From RFSX01 sp964567435 (GTDB lineage: Bacteria > Bacteroidota > Bacteroidia > Chitinophagales > Saprospiraceae): a stretch of 40,733 bases of DNA. A model generated the notes under the pieces. It made no database searches. It was not told the origin of the DNA and was given only the letters and a program-made list of their open reading frames with translations. A program made the position numbers and the translations under genes. Position 1 is the stretch's first letter; every line of letters starts with the position of its first letter. This document shows, in pieces, positions 1-8,304 of the stretch. The stretch covers positions 1-40,733 of the forward strand of contig CAZMMQ010000031.1 of the NCBI GenBank assembly GCA_964567435.1, written 5' to 3'.

Positions 1-649
1 ATACAATGATCGTAATGACAATAGACGGTACGGTTGTGAGCATCATATACCTGATATGCTCAAAGAGGTCTGCGCCTGCCATCGCTGAGGCTAAATTAGT
101 AGTATCTGACAAGGGTGACATTTTATCTCCAAAATAGGCACCAGAAATAACCGCTCCTGCTGTCATGCCCAAAGGAATGCCTAACGCCTTACCTATACCT
201 ACAAGAGCAATACCAACAGTGGCTGATGTCGTCCATGACGAGCCTGTGGCTATAGAAATGATAGAACAAATGATAACTGTGGCCGGGAGAAAGATAGCAG
301 GGTTAAGAATCTTAAGACCATAATAAATCATGGTCGGGATTATGCCACTGATCAGCCATGTCCCAGCCAAAGCTCCAACCATGAGAAGAATGAGTATAGC
401 TCCTGTAGTAGACCTGAAATTTTCAGCGACTTCTTCTATCATTCTCTCGTAGGAGATCTTATTAAAAAACCCAACTACTGCTGCCACTGCAGCGCCAATC
501 AATAATACAAACTGATTACTGCCACTCAATGCGTCATCTCCAAAGACGAGTACATTGATAATCAATAAGACAATTAAAAAAAGAAGGGGTATCAAGGCCT
601 CAAAAAGATTCAGCTCCTTATTCTTAGTAATTTCATGTTGGTTTTCCAT
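1..649 (-). CDS. nhaC: NhaC-family Na+/H+ antiporter, N-terminal part (cut by window edge)
   Basis: Inner-membrane antiporter expected to exchange Na+ for H+ and so support pH and sodium homeostasis. About 216 N-terminal residues are visible; the C-terminal half lies beyond base 1. I read an ATG at 649 followed by MENQHEITKNKELNLFEALI, then hydrophobic segments. Two stretches are typical of NhaC: ATGSSWTTSATVG and GDKMSPLSDTTNLA, the latter being the conserved ion-site region. It lies 71 bp downstream of folB on the same strand, so it may be the last gene of a tspO-folB-nhaC operon. Family assignment is firm. Whether it moves Na+ or a substrate such as malate/lactate, as some relatives do, cannot be told from this part. 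Confidence 0.93.
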   Translation of the reverse strand, partial: MENQHEITKNKELNLFEALIPLLFLIVLLIINVLVFGDDALSGSNQFVLLIGAAVAAVVGFFNKISYERMIEEVAENFRSTTGAILILLMVGALAGTWLISGIIPTMIYYGLKILNPAIFLPATVIICSIISIATGSSWTTSATVGIALVGIGKALGIPLGMTAGAVISGAYFGDKMSPLSDTTNLASAMAGADLFEHIRYMMLTTVPSIVITIIV

Positions 650-720
650 ACTATATCTGCCTGTGTGAAAGTCCTAATATAGGGAATGGCTAAGACTTAT
701 TGGGTGAGGGCAGCTAATAA

Positions 721-1068
721 TCAAAATCTCAGCTCGACTATAGCTCTGTCTACTTTACCTTTTATAGGAGGATTCAGCTTATGCAGCTTAACCTTGGCGG
801 CAGTGACATTATCCAGTTGCTGTATCCGCTTAATGATTTTGAGGGCAACAGTCTCTATGAGCTTTTTGGTCTTACTCATCTCATCTGCGACTATCTCATA
901 GACTTCTTCATAATTGACGGTATCATGGATATTATCATCCTCAGAATCAAAACTTTTGAGCTCTACATGCACATCACAAATGAAGGTATTACCAGTCTTT
1001 CGTTCTTCTTCGTAAAACCCGTGATAAGCAAAAAACTCCAATCCTTCCAGAGAAACAATAGTCTTCAA
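721..1068 (-). CDS. folB: Dihydroneopterin aldolase FolB, TTG start
   Basis: Cytoplasmic enzyme of folate synthesis that cleaves 7,8-dihydroneopterin to 6-hydroxymethyl-dihydropterin and glycolaldehyde. The core reads GLEFFAYHGFYEEERKTGN, the standard FolB N-terminal strand and acidic loop, and near the end KLHKLNPPIKGKVDRA carries the conserved lysine region. The reading frame stays open far upstream into tspO, but the homologous part begins at a TTG (1066-1068) giving MKTIVSLEGLEFF and 115 residues, the usual family length. I therefore choose that start, 14 bp after the tspO stop. The 48 extra codons upstream look like out-of-frame tspO. No other folate gene is in the window. Confidence 0.88.
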   Translation of the reverse strand: MKTIVSLEGLEFFAYHGFYEEERKTGNTFICDVHVELKSFDSEDDNIHDTVNYEEVYEIVADEMSKTKKLIETVALKIIKRIQQLDNVTAAKVKLHKLNPPIKGKVDRAIVELRF

Positions 1069-1082
1069 AATCTTTCTTTTTT

Positions 1083-1547
1083 TTAATTCAAATAAACAAT
1101 GGATGCATTTAACAAAGTTGCAAATGTCACCCAACAAAGGTAAGGAATAAGTAGGTAGCCATACTTGGGCTTTATCTTGTAAAAGGCACTTATGGTCAAG
1201 GCAATCAGCACCCACATTATGAGAATTACAATCAATGATGCCATCGGATTCTGTGCACCGAAAAATAGCGGTGACCAGCTTATATTGAATAGAAATTGTA
1301 CTAAGAACAGCTTCACTGCTTTGCTTCTCTTAGGCGACACTGCTGAATTCCATACATAGGCAATGGCAATCCCCATCATCGTATATAGTACAGTCCATGC
1401 TGGACCAAAGACCCAGGGCGGCGGCTGGAATGGTGGCTTCACAAGGTCTTGATACCAATCTGACATGGGAGAACCTACAAGTCCAGATGCAAATCCTAAA
1501 CCTAAGCAAATGAAAACAGCAATAAATGCTTTTGTGGTGAATGACAT
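1083..1547 (-). CDS. tspO: TspO/MBR family tryptophan-rich sensory protein
   Basis: Five-helix membrane protein of 154 residues, the usual TspO length, of the family that binds porphyrins and tetrapyrroles and affects stress responses. Diagnostic stretches are KPPFQPPPWVFGPAWTVLYT after the first helix and NISWSPLFFGAQNP in the third, both characteristic of TspO/MBR. Hydrophobic spans lie at about residues 7-27, 45-68, 80-96, 102-122 and 130-150. The start is an ATG, and the 146 bp upstream separate it from the divergent M1 peptidase gene, so the promoters for both should lie there. Downstream are folB and nhaC in the same direction. The ligand and role in this organism are unknown. Confidence 0.95.
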   Translation of the reverse strand: MSFTTKAFIAVFICLGLGFASGLVGSPMSDWYQDLVKPPFQPPPWVFGPAWTVLYTMMGIAIAYVWNSAVSPKRSKAVKLFLVQFLFNISWSPLFFGAQNPMASLIVILIMWVLIALTISAFYKIKPKYGYLLIPYLCWVTFATLLNASIVYLN

Positions 1548-1693
1548 TATTCTCAGATGTGTGAATTATGGTTTATTAAAGTATTATTCAAGGATTATCA
1601 AGCATCACTCAATAAACGCAATATTAGGCTCTGCTTTTTATAATAGGATACCGCTATTAAACTATATTTAAGATTGTAAATTAGGAAGCAAAA

Positions 1694-3697
1694 TTGAGAC
1701 AAAAGGTATTACTATCCTATCTGATATATAACCCACTGACAGTGATGTGCTTGTATGTAGCTATGTGTTTTCTCAGTGCATTCTTACCTGCCCAAGAAGC
1801 GCTTTCTCCACGTATCGCCAACTACACGATGGATGTCAGCTTAGACCCAGAGCTCAAGGAGCTAGACTGCCATACGGACCTTCTATGGCACAATACCTCT
1901 GATCAACCTGTGGACCATTTGCTAATGCATATATACTATAATGCCTTTAGGAACTCTGAATCGACCTTCATGAAGGAGAGAGGTGTTCCAGCATTTTTGA
2001 CTCAGGATATAGAGGAAAATTGTGGATGGGGATATACAGACATCATAGATATTGAGGATGAACAGGGGCGGAAACTGCAAAGTCAATATGTGCAGCCTGA
2101 TGATGACAACGCCGATGACATGACAGTCCTCAAAGTATTCCTATTAGATCCAGTGCCCGCTGGAGGAGAACTTAGCCTCTCGTTCGATTGGGAATCCAAA
2201 GTACCGAAGACGATGCCTCGTACAGGTTATAATCAGGACTTCTATTTCTTTGCACAGTGGTTTCCTAAGGTCGGCGTCTATGAAACTGCAGGCATGCGGT
2301 ATGCCAAGGAAGATGGCTGGAACTGTCATCAGTATCATGCCCGTGGTGAATATTATTCTGACTTTGGTGTCTATGAGGTTAAGATGACTGTTCCAGAAGA
2401 TTATGTCGTGGCAGCATCAGGCATACTTATAGGTCAAGAAAAAAAAGAAGGTAAAAAAACTTGGCGCTTTAGAGCAGATGATGTGATTGATTTTACCTGG
2501 ACTTGTTCACCACATTTTGTCAAACGAACTGAAGATCATCATGGGGTAAGTATCTCCTTGTATACCTACCCAGAAAAGACAGGGTTTGGAGATAGATATT
2601 TCAATACCATTAAATATTGCATGGATTATCTCAATGAAAATCTAGGAGATTATCCTTACCCTACCCTCTCTATAATAGATCCACCGATACATGGGATTTT
2701 TACTGGTGGCATGGAGTATCCGACTCTAATTACCTCCCTCAGTCTCAATTGTTTTCCAGCTGGATTTAAGACAGTAGAGACTCTAGTTGTGCATGAATAT
2801 ATACATCAGTACTTTATGCAGATGATCGCAACACATGAGGTAGAAGATCCTTGGATGGATGAGGGTATTACTACTTACTACGAGGGAAAAATTCTGGACA
2901 GTTACATGACAGAGAAGACGGCTACTGTAGAATTTCTAGGCTACCAGTCAGGGAATCGTGAATGGAATAGAGCTGAATTTTTTGGAGAACAAAATCCAGA
3001 AATGGGGCCTAATACACTGAAGAGTTGGGAATATGAAGATAATGCCTACGGACCAATCTCTTATAACAAGGCTGCGGTATGGCTGGAAACGATGGAAGGT
3101 CTGATCGGTGAGAATATCATGGCAGAAGTAATGCGCACTTATTTCCAAACGTGGAAATTTAAACATCCAGATAGAGATGATTTTATTGCCATAGCCAATG
3201 AGGTTGTAAGTAGGCAATGTCCTCATTTTCCAGAGGGCCTAGATTGGTATTTTGCACAAGTCTTATACGGGACAGGTAGTTGTGACTATAAAGTCAGCGC
3301 TATCACAAATACAGAAATACAATCTCCTAGAGGTTACTTTGAAAACACTGACAACTGTGAAATAATAGAGTCTGAACATGCTAAATACTCAAGCAAAGTT
3401 ATTGTCCATCGATTAGAATCTATACAAATCCCAAACACATTGAGAGTGAGGTTTGAAGATGGTAGTCATCAGGATATAGAATGGAATGGAAAAGATAATG
3501 TAGAGACCTTTGAAATTAAAAGTGCCCATCGAATTGTAAGCGCTACCATAGACCCTGATTTCAAGATTACTATGGATAAGAATTATCTTAACAATTCACT
3601 ACATGCTAAGGAGGACAAAAGCGGCGTTAGGTCACTTTTTGCTAGAATGGTTACTGGTGCTCAGCATATTATGGAACTCATGACCCTTATCATATGA
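1694..3697 (+). CDS. M1 family zinc metallopeptidase (aminopeptidase-like), exported
   Basis: Gluzincin metallopeptidase of 667 residues. The zinc site is HEYIH (residues 367-371) with the third ligand Glu390 exactly 18 residues on, the M1 arrangement HEXXH-x18-E. GGMEY at 338-342 corresponds to the GxMEN substrate-binding motif, and Tyr457 in SYNKA sits where M1 enzymes have the catalytic tyrosine. A hydrophobic N-terminus (about residues 14-33) ending in LPAQEA looks like a signal peptide, so the enzyme should act in the periplasm or at the surface. Its C-terminus is shorter than full aminopeptidase N. I use the TTG at 1694; an in-frame ATG at codon 18 is less likely because it shortens the basic signal region. 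The stop overlaps the next gene's start (ATGA), implying translational coupling. Substrate unknown. Confidence 0.94.
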   Translation: MRQKVLLSYLIYNPLTVMCLYVAMCFLSAFLPAQEALSPRIANYTMDVSLDPELKELDCHTDLLWHNTSDQPVDHLLMHIYYNAFRNSESTFMKERGVPAFLTQDIEENCGWGYTDIIDIEDEQGRKLQSQYVQPDDDNADDMTVLKVFLLDPVPAGGELSLSFDWESKVPKTMPRTGYNQDFYFFAQWFPKVGVYETAGMRYAKEDGWNCHQYHARGEYYSDFGVYEVKMTVPEDYVVAASGILIGQEKKEGKKTWRFRADDVIDFTWTCSPHFVKRTEDHHGVSISLYTYPEKTGFGDRYFNTIKYCMDYLNENLGDYPYPTLSIIDPPIHGIFTGGMEYPTLITSLSLNCFPAGFKTVETLVVHEYIHQYFMQMIATHEVEDPWMDEGITTYYEGKILDSYMTEKTATVEFLGYQSGNREWNRAEFFGEQNPEMGPNTLKSWEYEDNAYGPISYNKAAVWLETMEGLIGENIMAEVMRTYFQTWKFKHPDRDDFIAIANEVVSRQCPHFPEGLDWYFAQVLYGTGSCDYKVSAITNTEIQSPRGYFENTDNCEIIESEHAKYSSKVIVHRLESIQIPNTLRVRFEDGSHQDIEWNGKDNVETFEIKSAHRIVSATIDPDFKITMDKNYLNNSLHAKEDKSGVRSLFARMVTGAQHIMELMTLII

Positions 3698-4569
3698 CCA
3701 AGTCTGCTAGCAATAAATATAATGCTGGGGTTATGGCTACCTTCTTTGCGGGTGTGCGCTTAGCTAAGTCACAACCAAAAATTATCGTCATAGTGTACCT
3801 GATGAGTTTAGTAGTTGCATTTTTTTCGCTAGGCCCTCTGAGCAATACAATCTCTGAAGCTATCTCCACGACGGACTACAGCTCTGGCTTCAAAGAAGGA
3901 TTTAGTCATACCTTATTCACAGAAGTTATTAGAGAATATGGGACTGGAGTCAATATTTCTATACTTTTCTTCATAAGCATGCTGGTTCCTTATTTTCTAT
4001 GGACTGTATTTCGCTCAGCTGGCTTCATGGGAGTTATACATGAATCAGCTATGGGTAATCAACCAAAGGGCTTTTGGACAAATGGATTGAGATACTTTTG
4101 GCCTTTTCTTAAGCTGGGTTTGCTGATACTGGTTATGTTGGCCACGATACTTGTTATAATATTTATTTTCATTCAATCAGGTGGCCTCAATCCGTTAGAA
4201 ATGAAATCTGAGAAAGGACTGATAACGAGAATCTATATAGGATTATTTGCTATTATTATCTGTGGACTTTTACTCAGCACATTCAGAGAAGTAATGAAAG
4301 CCCTAATAGTCCAAAGTAACCATAGTTCCATAGTCAAACATAGTTCTATCGCATTGAGTCAAACCTTCAGATTCAAGACAATTATACTGACCTTACTCTA
4401 TGCAGTCGCATTATTATTTATTTCATTTATTTATTTCTCATTAAATCCTTTTATTGGTAATTATTTGTTGCTAGTCATCATCCTTGGACAATTGTATTTG
4501 CTTATTAGGATAGGTTATCAATTAGCTAAATCAACCTCTTTTTATGCACTTGTATCACAAGAATTGTAG
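3694..4569 (+). CDS. Multi-pass inner-membrane protein, function unknown
   Basis: A 291-residue protein that I do not assign to a named family. It has about six hydrophobic spans: near residues 28-48, 88-110, 136-160, 178-200, 228-247 and 253-275. A glycine/serine-rich extramembrane loop lies between spans 1 and 2. No catalytic motif is visible. Its ATG overlaps the stop of the M1 peptidase gene, and its stop is 7 bp before the likely start of the barrel gene, so the three are almost certainly co-transcribed. The layout resembles the general 'membrane component of unknown function' often found beside exported peptidases. Any role in anchoring or transport is only a guess. Confidence 0.8.
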   Translation: MTKSASNKYNAGVMATFFAGVRLAKSQPKIIVIVYLMSLVVAFFSLGPLSNTISEAISTTDYSSGFKEGFSHTLFTEVIREYGTGVNISILFFISMLVPYFLWTVFRSAGFMGVIHESAMGNQPKGFWTNGLRYFWPFLKLGLLILVMLATILVIIFIFIQSGGLNPLEMKSEKGLITRIYIGLFAIIICGLLLSTFREVMKALIVQSNHSSIVKHSSIALSQTFRFKTIILTLLYAVALLFISFIYFSLNPFIGNYLLLVIILGQLYLLIRIGYQLAKSTSFYALVSQEL

Positions 4570-4576
4570 CGCTGGC

Positions 4577-5662
4577 ATGAGACAAGTCATATCTATACTT
4601 AGTCTGGTCGTTTGTCTAATCGCATCTACGAACACGCATGGGCAAAAATCTGATTCAGTAAGTTTTACCAATACAATAATACCAATCGCTTTTTTTCTTC
4701 CCGAAACAAGTCTGGGACTAGGAGGGACTGGAATTACAACCTTTAGAAATTCCAGTTCTGATCCTGAGCTCAGACCTTCACAGTTTATATACAGTGCCGT
4801 ATATACGCTTAGACGGCAATTGCTGATATTCTTACCCTATGAAATATACCTAAAGAATCATCATGTGAGAATAAAAGGAGAACTAGGTTACTACAGATTT
4901 TTCTATAATTATTTCGGCATAGGAAATAATTCTTTGTTCGAAGATCTGGAAACTTATAATGTCAATTTTCCAAGAGCGGACTTCACGTATGCCTATACCT
5001 GGGATAGAATTTTCTACATAGGAGGTGGATTCAAATTTGACCAATATGATATCGCCAGTATCGAACCTAATGGACTACTAGATCGGTTGCGGCCAGTAGG
5101 TACTAGTGGTGGCACCAAGCTAAACTTATTGGCACTGGCAGCTTATGACACTAGAGATAATCTATTTGCTCCGAAGAAAGGCACCTATATAGAAGCCACT
5201 TTTGAAAGAGCAATTCTAGGAGGCATCACGCCTTTTGATTATCAGAAATTTAATCTGGACATAAGGACTTATTTTCCAATTAGAAAGGATTGGATATTGG
5301 CTTTAAATCTCATATCATCCCATGCCTCGCAAGAGACCCCCTTCTTTGACCTACCATATATATCTTCTCCTCTACGGGCACGAGGATTTAGTGATCGCCG
5401 ATTTTTAGATTACAACCTCATCACTACTCAGGCAGAAATTAGATATCCCATCAAAGGAAGATTCAGTGGTGTAGGGTTTGTATCCCCTAATCTCCTCTAT
5501 GGAGGTGAATGGACAAACATAGAAGAAGCTGGATTACGATTTAGTTATGGTGTTGGATTTAGATTCGAACTCAATGAAGAAGAAAGAACACGGGTGCGGC
5601 TAGATATAGGGTCTGGCAATGGCGAGCTGAATTTCTATATCACCACCAACGAAGCTTTCTAA
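4577..5662 (+). CDS. BamA/Omp85-like outer-membrane beta-barrel protein without POTRA domains
   Basis: Signal peptide (MRQVISILSLVVCLIASTNT, cleavage after THGQ) followed directly by repeated amphipathic strands and ending in ...YITTNEAF, a terminal phenylalanine as expected for outer-membrane barrels. Stretches such as AAYDTRDNLFAPKKGTYIEA and GGEWTNIEEAGLRFSYGVGF match the surface-antigen (D15/Omp85) barrel pattern. At 361 residues there is no room for POTRA domains, so it is a barrel-only relative rather than an assembly factor like BamA. The frame is open from 4544, but the ATG at 4577 gives a clean signal peptide and avoids overlapping the previous gene, so I chose it. Its TAA stop overlaps the TAG stop of the convergent DUF547 gene. 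Confidence 0.85.
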   Translation: MRQVISILSLVVCLIASTNTHGQKSDSVSFTNTIIPIAFFLPETSLGLGGTGITTFRNSSSDPELRPSQFIYSAVYTLRRQLLIFLPYEIYLKNHHVRIKGELGYYRFFYNYFGIGNNSLFEDLETYNVNFPRADFTYAYTWDRIFYIGGGFKFDQYDIASIEPNGLLDRLRPVGTSGGTKLNLLALAAYDTRDNLFAPKKGTYIEATFERAILGGITPFDYQKFNLDIRTYFPIRKDWILALNLISSHASQETPFFDLPYISSPLRARGFSDRRFLDYNLITTQAEIRYPIKGRFSGVGFVSPNLLYGGEWTNIEEAGLRFSYGVGFRFELNEEERTRVRLDIGSGNGELNFYITTNEAF

Positions 5663-6441
5663 ATATCCACAAACATATTCAAATCAAGCGTCCAGTCATA
5701 TCCGCCAAACTTCAGTATAACTTTAGACGAAGGAATTAAACCTGACTCGTACAGTAGTTTCTTCACGCCTCGCTTACCGCCGAAATCCCCTCTAAACCAC
5801 GAAGCCAATGGTGTGGTCGTCACAGTATTAGAGTTAGCATCATAGCTTGTCTTTTGTATCAAATAATTCGTCTGTAAGGTACACAACTGATCCAGCACAG
5901 TATCAGGATGAAAAACAGCAACTGGCGGGCAGCTCTTTGCACCACAGTTGAGACCGAAGTGTATTCTATAATCCCTAATATTCGGCCGCAGTCTCTTTTG
6001 GTACTTTGGCGGAAATAAGGTAGGAATCAATCCCAATCCTACTAACTTTTGTCCTCTTCTCAGAATCCCATGCTCTATATCTGAGAAGGCTATAGTCATA
6101 CCAGCAATTTCTATTCTGGACTTATTAAAGAAGGTTCTTCTATTCTCATACAGCTCTGGGTTTTTGTCCAATGTATGTATGATATAGGCATTATAGATAT
6201 TTATCCAGAACGCCAACTTTTTTTCATCTGTATCAATTTGTTGCTCTATACCTTCTAAGGTAGACGCTGCAAATATTTTGACAAATTCATCAGTATTACT
6301 TTTGGACTTTAGCGCCTCCATGAAATCTATGGACAGGCCCATATAATCTATTTCATTCTCATTATTTACCTCTTGACTGTACAAAAAGCCAGACAGCAAA
6401 ACTGTCGTTAAAACTAAGGGTATACGAAAAAATATATTCAT
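5659..6441 (-). CDS. DUF547 domain protein, exported
   Basis: A 260-residue protein with a signal peptide (MNIFFRIPLVLTTVLLSGFL, then YSQE) and a DUF547 domain. The domain is recognised by KLAFWINIYNAYIIHTL and HFGLNCGAKSCPPVAVF, whose asparagine and paired cysteines are the family hallmarks. The biochemical function of DUF547 is not established. Some members are reported near thiol or arsenosugar genes, and the neighbouring glycosyltransferase is of the TIGR04283 type, so a shared pathway is possible. An upstream in-frame start at 6501 would overlap the divergent gene by 44 bp; the ATG at 6441 fits the signal peptide better. The 3' end overlaps the stop of the convergent barrel gene. Confidence 0.88.
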   Translation of the reverse strand: MNIFFRIPLVLTTVLLSGFLYSQEVNNENEIDYMGLSIDFMEALKSKSNTDEFVKIFAASTLEGIEQQIDTDEKKLAFWINIYNAYIIHTLDKNPELYENRRTFFNKSRIEIAGMTIAFSDIEHGILRRGQKLVGLGLIPTLFPPKYQKRLRPNIRDYRIHFGLNCGAKSCPPVAVFHPDTVLDQLCTLQTNYLIQKTSYDANSNTVTTTPLASWFRGDFGGKRGVKKLLYESGLIPSSKVILKFGGYDWTLDLNMFVDI

Positions 6442-6457
6442 ACCTTTATTCTTTATT

Positions 6458-7153
6458 TTGAAACTAAGTATCATCATACCGACTCTAAACGAATCTTCCA
6501 ACCTAACAAAGATTCTACCGTTTTTACAGTCAGAAGTGTCAAAAAGTTCTGTTAAAGTTGTGGTTGTGGATGCAAACCGCTCTAAAGATGATTCGCAATC
6601 TGTATGTAAGGAAAATAATGTCTACTATATCAAGTCTAAGCATTCACAGCGGGCAGCCCAGATGAATGAGGGTGCCTACAAGCATCCAGCAGACGCTTAT
6701 ATGTTTCTCCACGCAGATGTGATACCACCAGAAGGGTTCTACAATAGTATAAAAAGTACACTGCAGGATGGGATTGCATTTGGGCTATTTGCCTATTGGT
6801 TTGACCAAAGAAAATGGCATCTAAATACCAATGCCTTTTTTACAAAGTTCGATGGTATATTTTGTGGAGGTGGAGACCAATGTCACTTTATGACAAGAGA
6901 GACTTTTGACAAAGTTGGTGGTTATTGCACTAAACATACAATCATGGAAGATTTCAATCTCTTCCACAAGATTAAGAAATTAAAAATGCCTTATAAATTG
7001 CTCAATGAAAGAGCAACGGTATCTGCTAGAAAATACAAACACAACTCCTACCTGAGAGTTAATCTAGTAAACATGATCGCCTTTATCAAATACCTTAGAA
7101 AGGTACAACCAGATAAGATAAGGTCATTCTATGGCAAATGGCTACATACATAG
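6458..7153 (+). CDS. TIGR04283-type family 2 glycosyltransferase, TTG start
   Basis: A 231-residue GT-A fold glycosyltransferase. It begins at TTG with MKLSIIIPTLNESSNLTKIL, the first beta strand of family 2 enzymes. Further motifs are RAAQMNEGA (about 63-71), FLHAD (82-86, the metal-binding DxD position), GGGDQ, the catalytic-base MED and TVSARKYK near the end. This motif set is that of the TIGR04283 subfamily, annotated as rSAM/selenodomain-associated or arsenosugar-biosynthesis transferases. No arsM- or arsS-like gene is present, so the substrate is unproven. The usual DGGSTDGT segment is replaced by DANRSKDDS, a departure at the nucleotide-binding loop. It is divergent from the DUF547 gene with only 16 bp between starts and ends 2 bp from the convergent desaturase gene. 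Confidence 0.88.
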   Translation: MKLSIIIPTLNESSNLTKILPFLQSEVSKSSVKVVVVDANRSKDDSQSVCKENNVYYIKSKHSQRAAQMNEGAYKHPADAYMFLHADVIPPEGFYNSIKSTLQDGIAFGLFAYWFDQRKWHLNTNAFFTKFDGIFCGGGDQCHFMTRETFDKVGGYCTKHTIMEDFNLFHKIKKLKMPYKLLNERATVSARKYKHNSYLRVNLVNMIAFIKYLRKVQPDKIRSFYGKWLHT

Positions 7154-7155
7154 TT

Positions 7156-8001
7156 CTATAGCTCCTCATTATCGTTATAATCTATATGTCCCTTGTAAGG
7201 TTTGATTGGAATTTTTAGAATTCCTACTATATCACTTGATTCATTATAGCTCATATGCGTATCCACACCATAAATCAACTTACTATTATCCACTTCGGTG
7301 TACGTACCAAACAAGCGGTCCCAAAGTGAAAAGATGTTACCATAATTAGTGTCAGAATAAGGCATGCGATAGTGATGATGAACATGATGCATATTTGGAG
7401 TACAGATAATATAGACCAACCACTTATCCATCCATGGAGGTAATATCACGTTGGCGTGATTAAATTGGCTAAGTACAACTGACATACTTTGATAAAAGAA
7501 TACGAGCCACAAAGGAGCACCTACCAATGCAGTAGCTATAATCGTGAATACAAATCTTATCACACTTTCGCCGGGATGATGGCGATTGGCCGAAGTCACA
7601 TCTACATGCTGATCAGTATGATGTACCAAATGAAATCGCCACATCCATACGACACGATGCTCTACCCAATGTGGCGTATAAGCGCCTAAGAGGTCCATTA
7701 ACATTAGTCCAATTATTACTTGGGCCCAAAGTGGCATAGATATCATTTGCAATAATCCTATTTGATTAGCTACAACCATATCACTTGTCCAGACCAAGGC
7801 AAAGGCTAAGACAAAATTCACCAAAATAGTCGTCAATGTAAAAAAGATATTGACTTTGGCATGCTTCCATCTACTGTAATCTAAGGACATTAAAGGGACG
7901 GCACTTTCTATAAGTGAGAATATAGTTAGACCTCCCACAATAATAAGTGTCCTATGCAGTGAAGGGATATCTTGAAAATAGAGTGTAATTGTTTCTAACA
8001 T
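7156..8001 (-). CDS. Sterol desaturase / fatty acid hydroxylase family membrane protein
   Basis: Integral-membrane di-iron oxygenase family protein of 281 residues. Histidine clusters expected to bind the two irons are visible: HWVEH (about 111-115), HLVHH (124-128), RHHP (140-143) and MHHVHHHY (204-211). Hydrophobic spans lie near residues 17-37, 50-72 and 82-105, with another pair around 147-170. Family members hydroxylate or desaturate sterols, carotenoids, fatty acids or lipid A-type acyl chains; the substrate here cannot be read from sequence. I use the ATG at 8001; a TTG three codons upstream (8010) is an alternative. The gene stands alone, converging on the glycosyltransferase with a 2-bp gap. 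Confidence 0.9.
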   Translation of the reverse strand: MLETITLYFQDIPSLHRTLIIVGGLTIFSLIESAVPLMSLDYSRWKHAKVNIFFTLTTILVNFVLAFALVWTSDMVVANQIGLLQMISMPLWAQVIIGLMLMDLLGAYTPHWVEHRVVWMWRFHLVHHTDQHVDVTSANRHHPGESVIRFVFTIIATALVGAPLWLVFFYQSMSVVLSQFNHANVILPPWMDKWLVYIICTPNMHHVHHHYRMPYSDTNYGNIFSLWDRLFGTYTEVDNSKLIYGVDTHMSYNESSDIVGILKIPIKPYKGHIDYNDNEEL

Positions 8002-8304
8002 ATTTGCCAAATCTGAAATTTTAAAACTAAAGAATTCCTGTCAATATAATGTAGAGTTCATAGAATTCAGGTGTAAGGTAACTTGTCATCCAAACACCAT
8101 TGAGGCAACTTACAAATTACTAACTACTGAAAGGTCTTATCAAAAGGGTTCTGCATCCGCATGAACTAATCGTCGTCATTTTGTGTCAGTTTTAAAGTAA
8201 TGTTGTGCAATCCTTGTCCAATCCCATTATAAATTTTTGTTTTATGAAATTGCCTCATTTACAATGGATTAAGCCAGTTCATTCCTATTTTTGTCTTTGT
8301 AATT
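8002..8304. other. Divergent intergenic region between desaturase and transporter genes
   Basis: About 300 bp without a gene. It must hold the promoters for both flanking genes. A TATTTTTG at 8286-8293 matches the Bacteroidota -7 consensus TAnnTTTG but is only 11 bp before the transporter ATG and has no TTG at the right upstream distance, so I do not call it a promoter. No repeats or clear hairpins were seen. Confidence 0.5.

Noticed and set aside
721..1215. FolB with an N-terminal extension of 48 residues
   Set aside because: The extension is the tspO 3' end read in another frame; the FolB core starts at the TTG at 1068.
8286..8293. TATTTTTG as a -7 promoter element of the transporter gene
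   Set aside because: It is too close to the ATG and has no TTG at the expected distance upstream.
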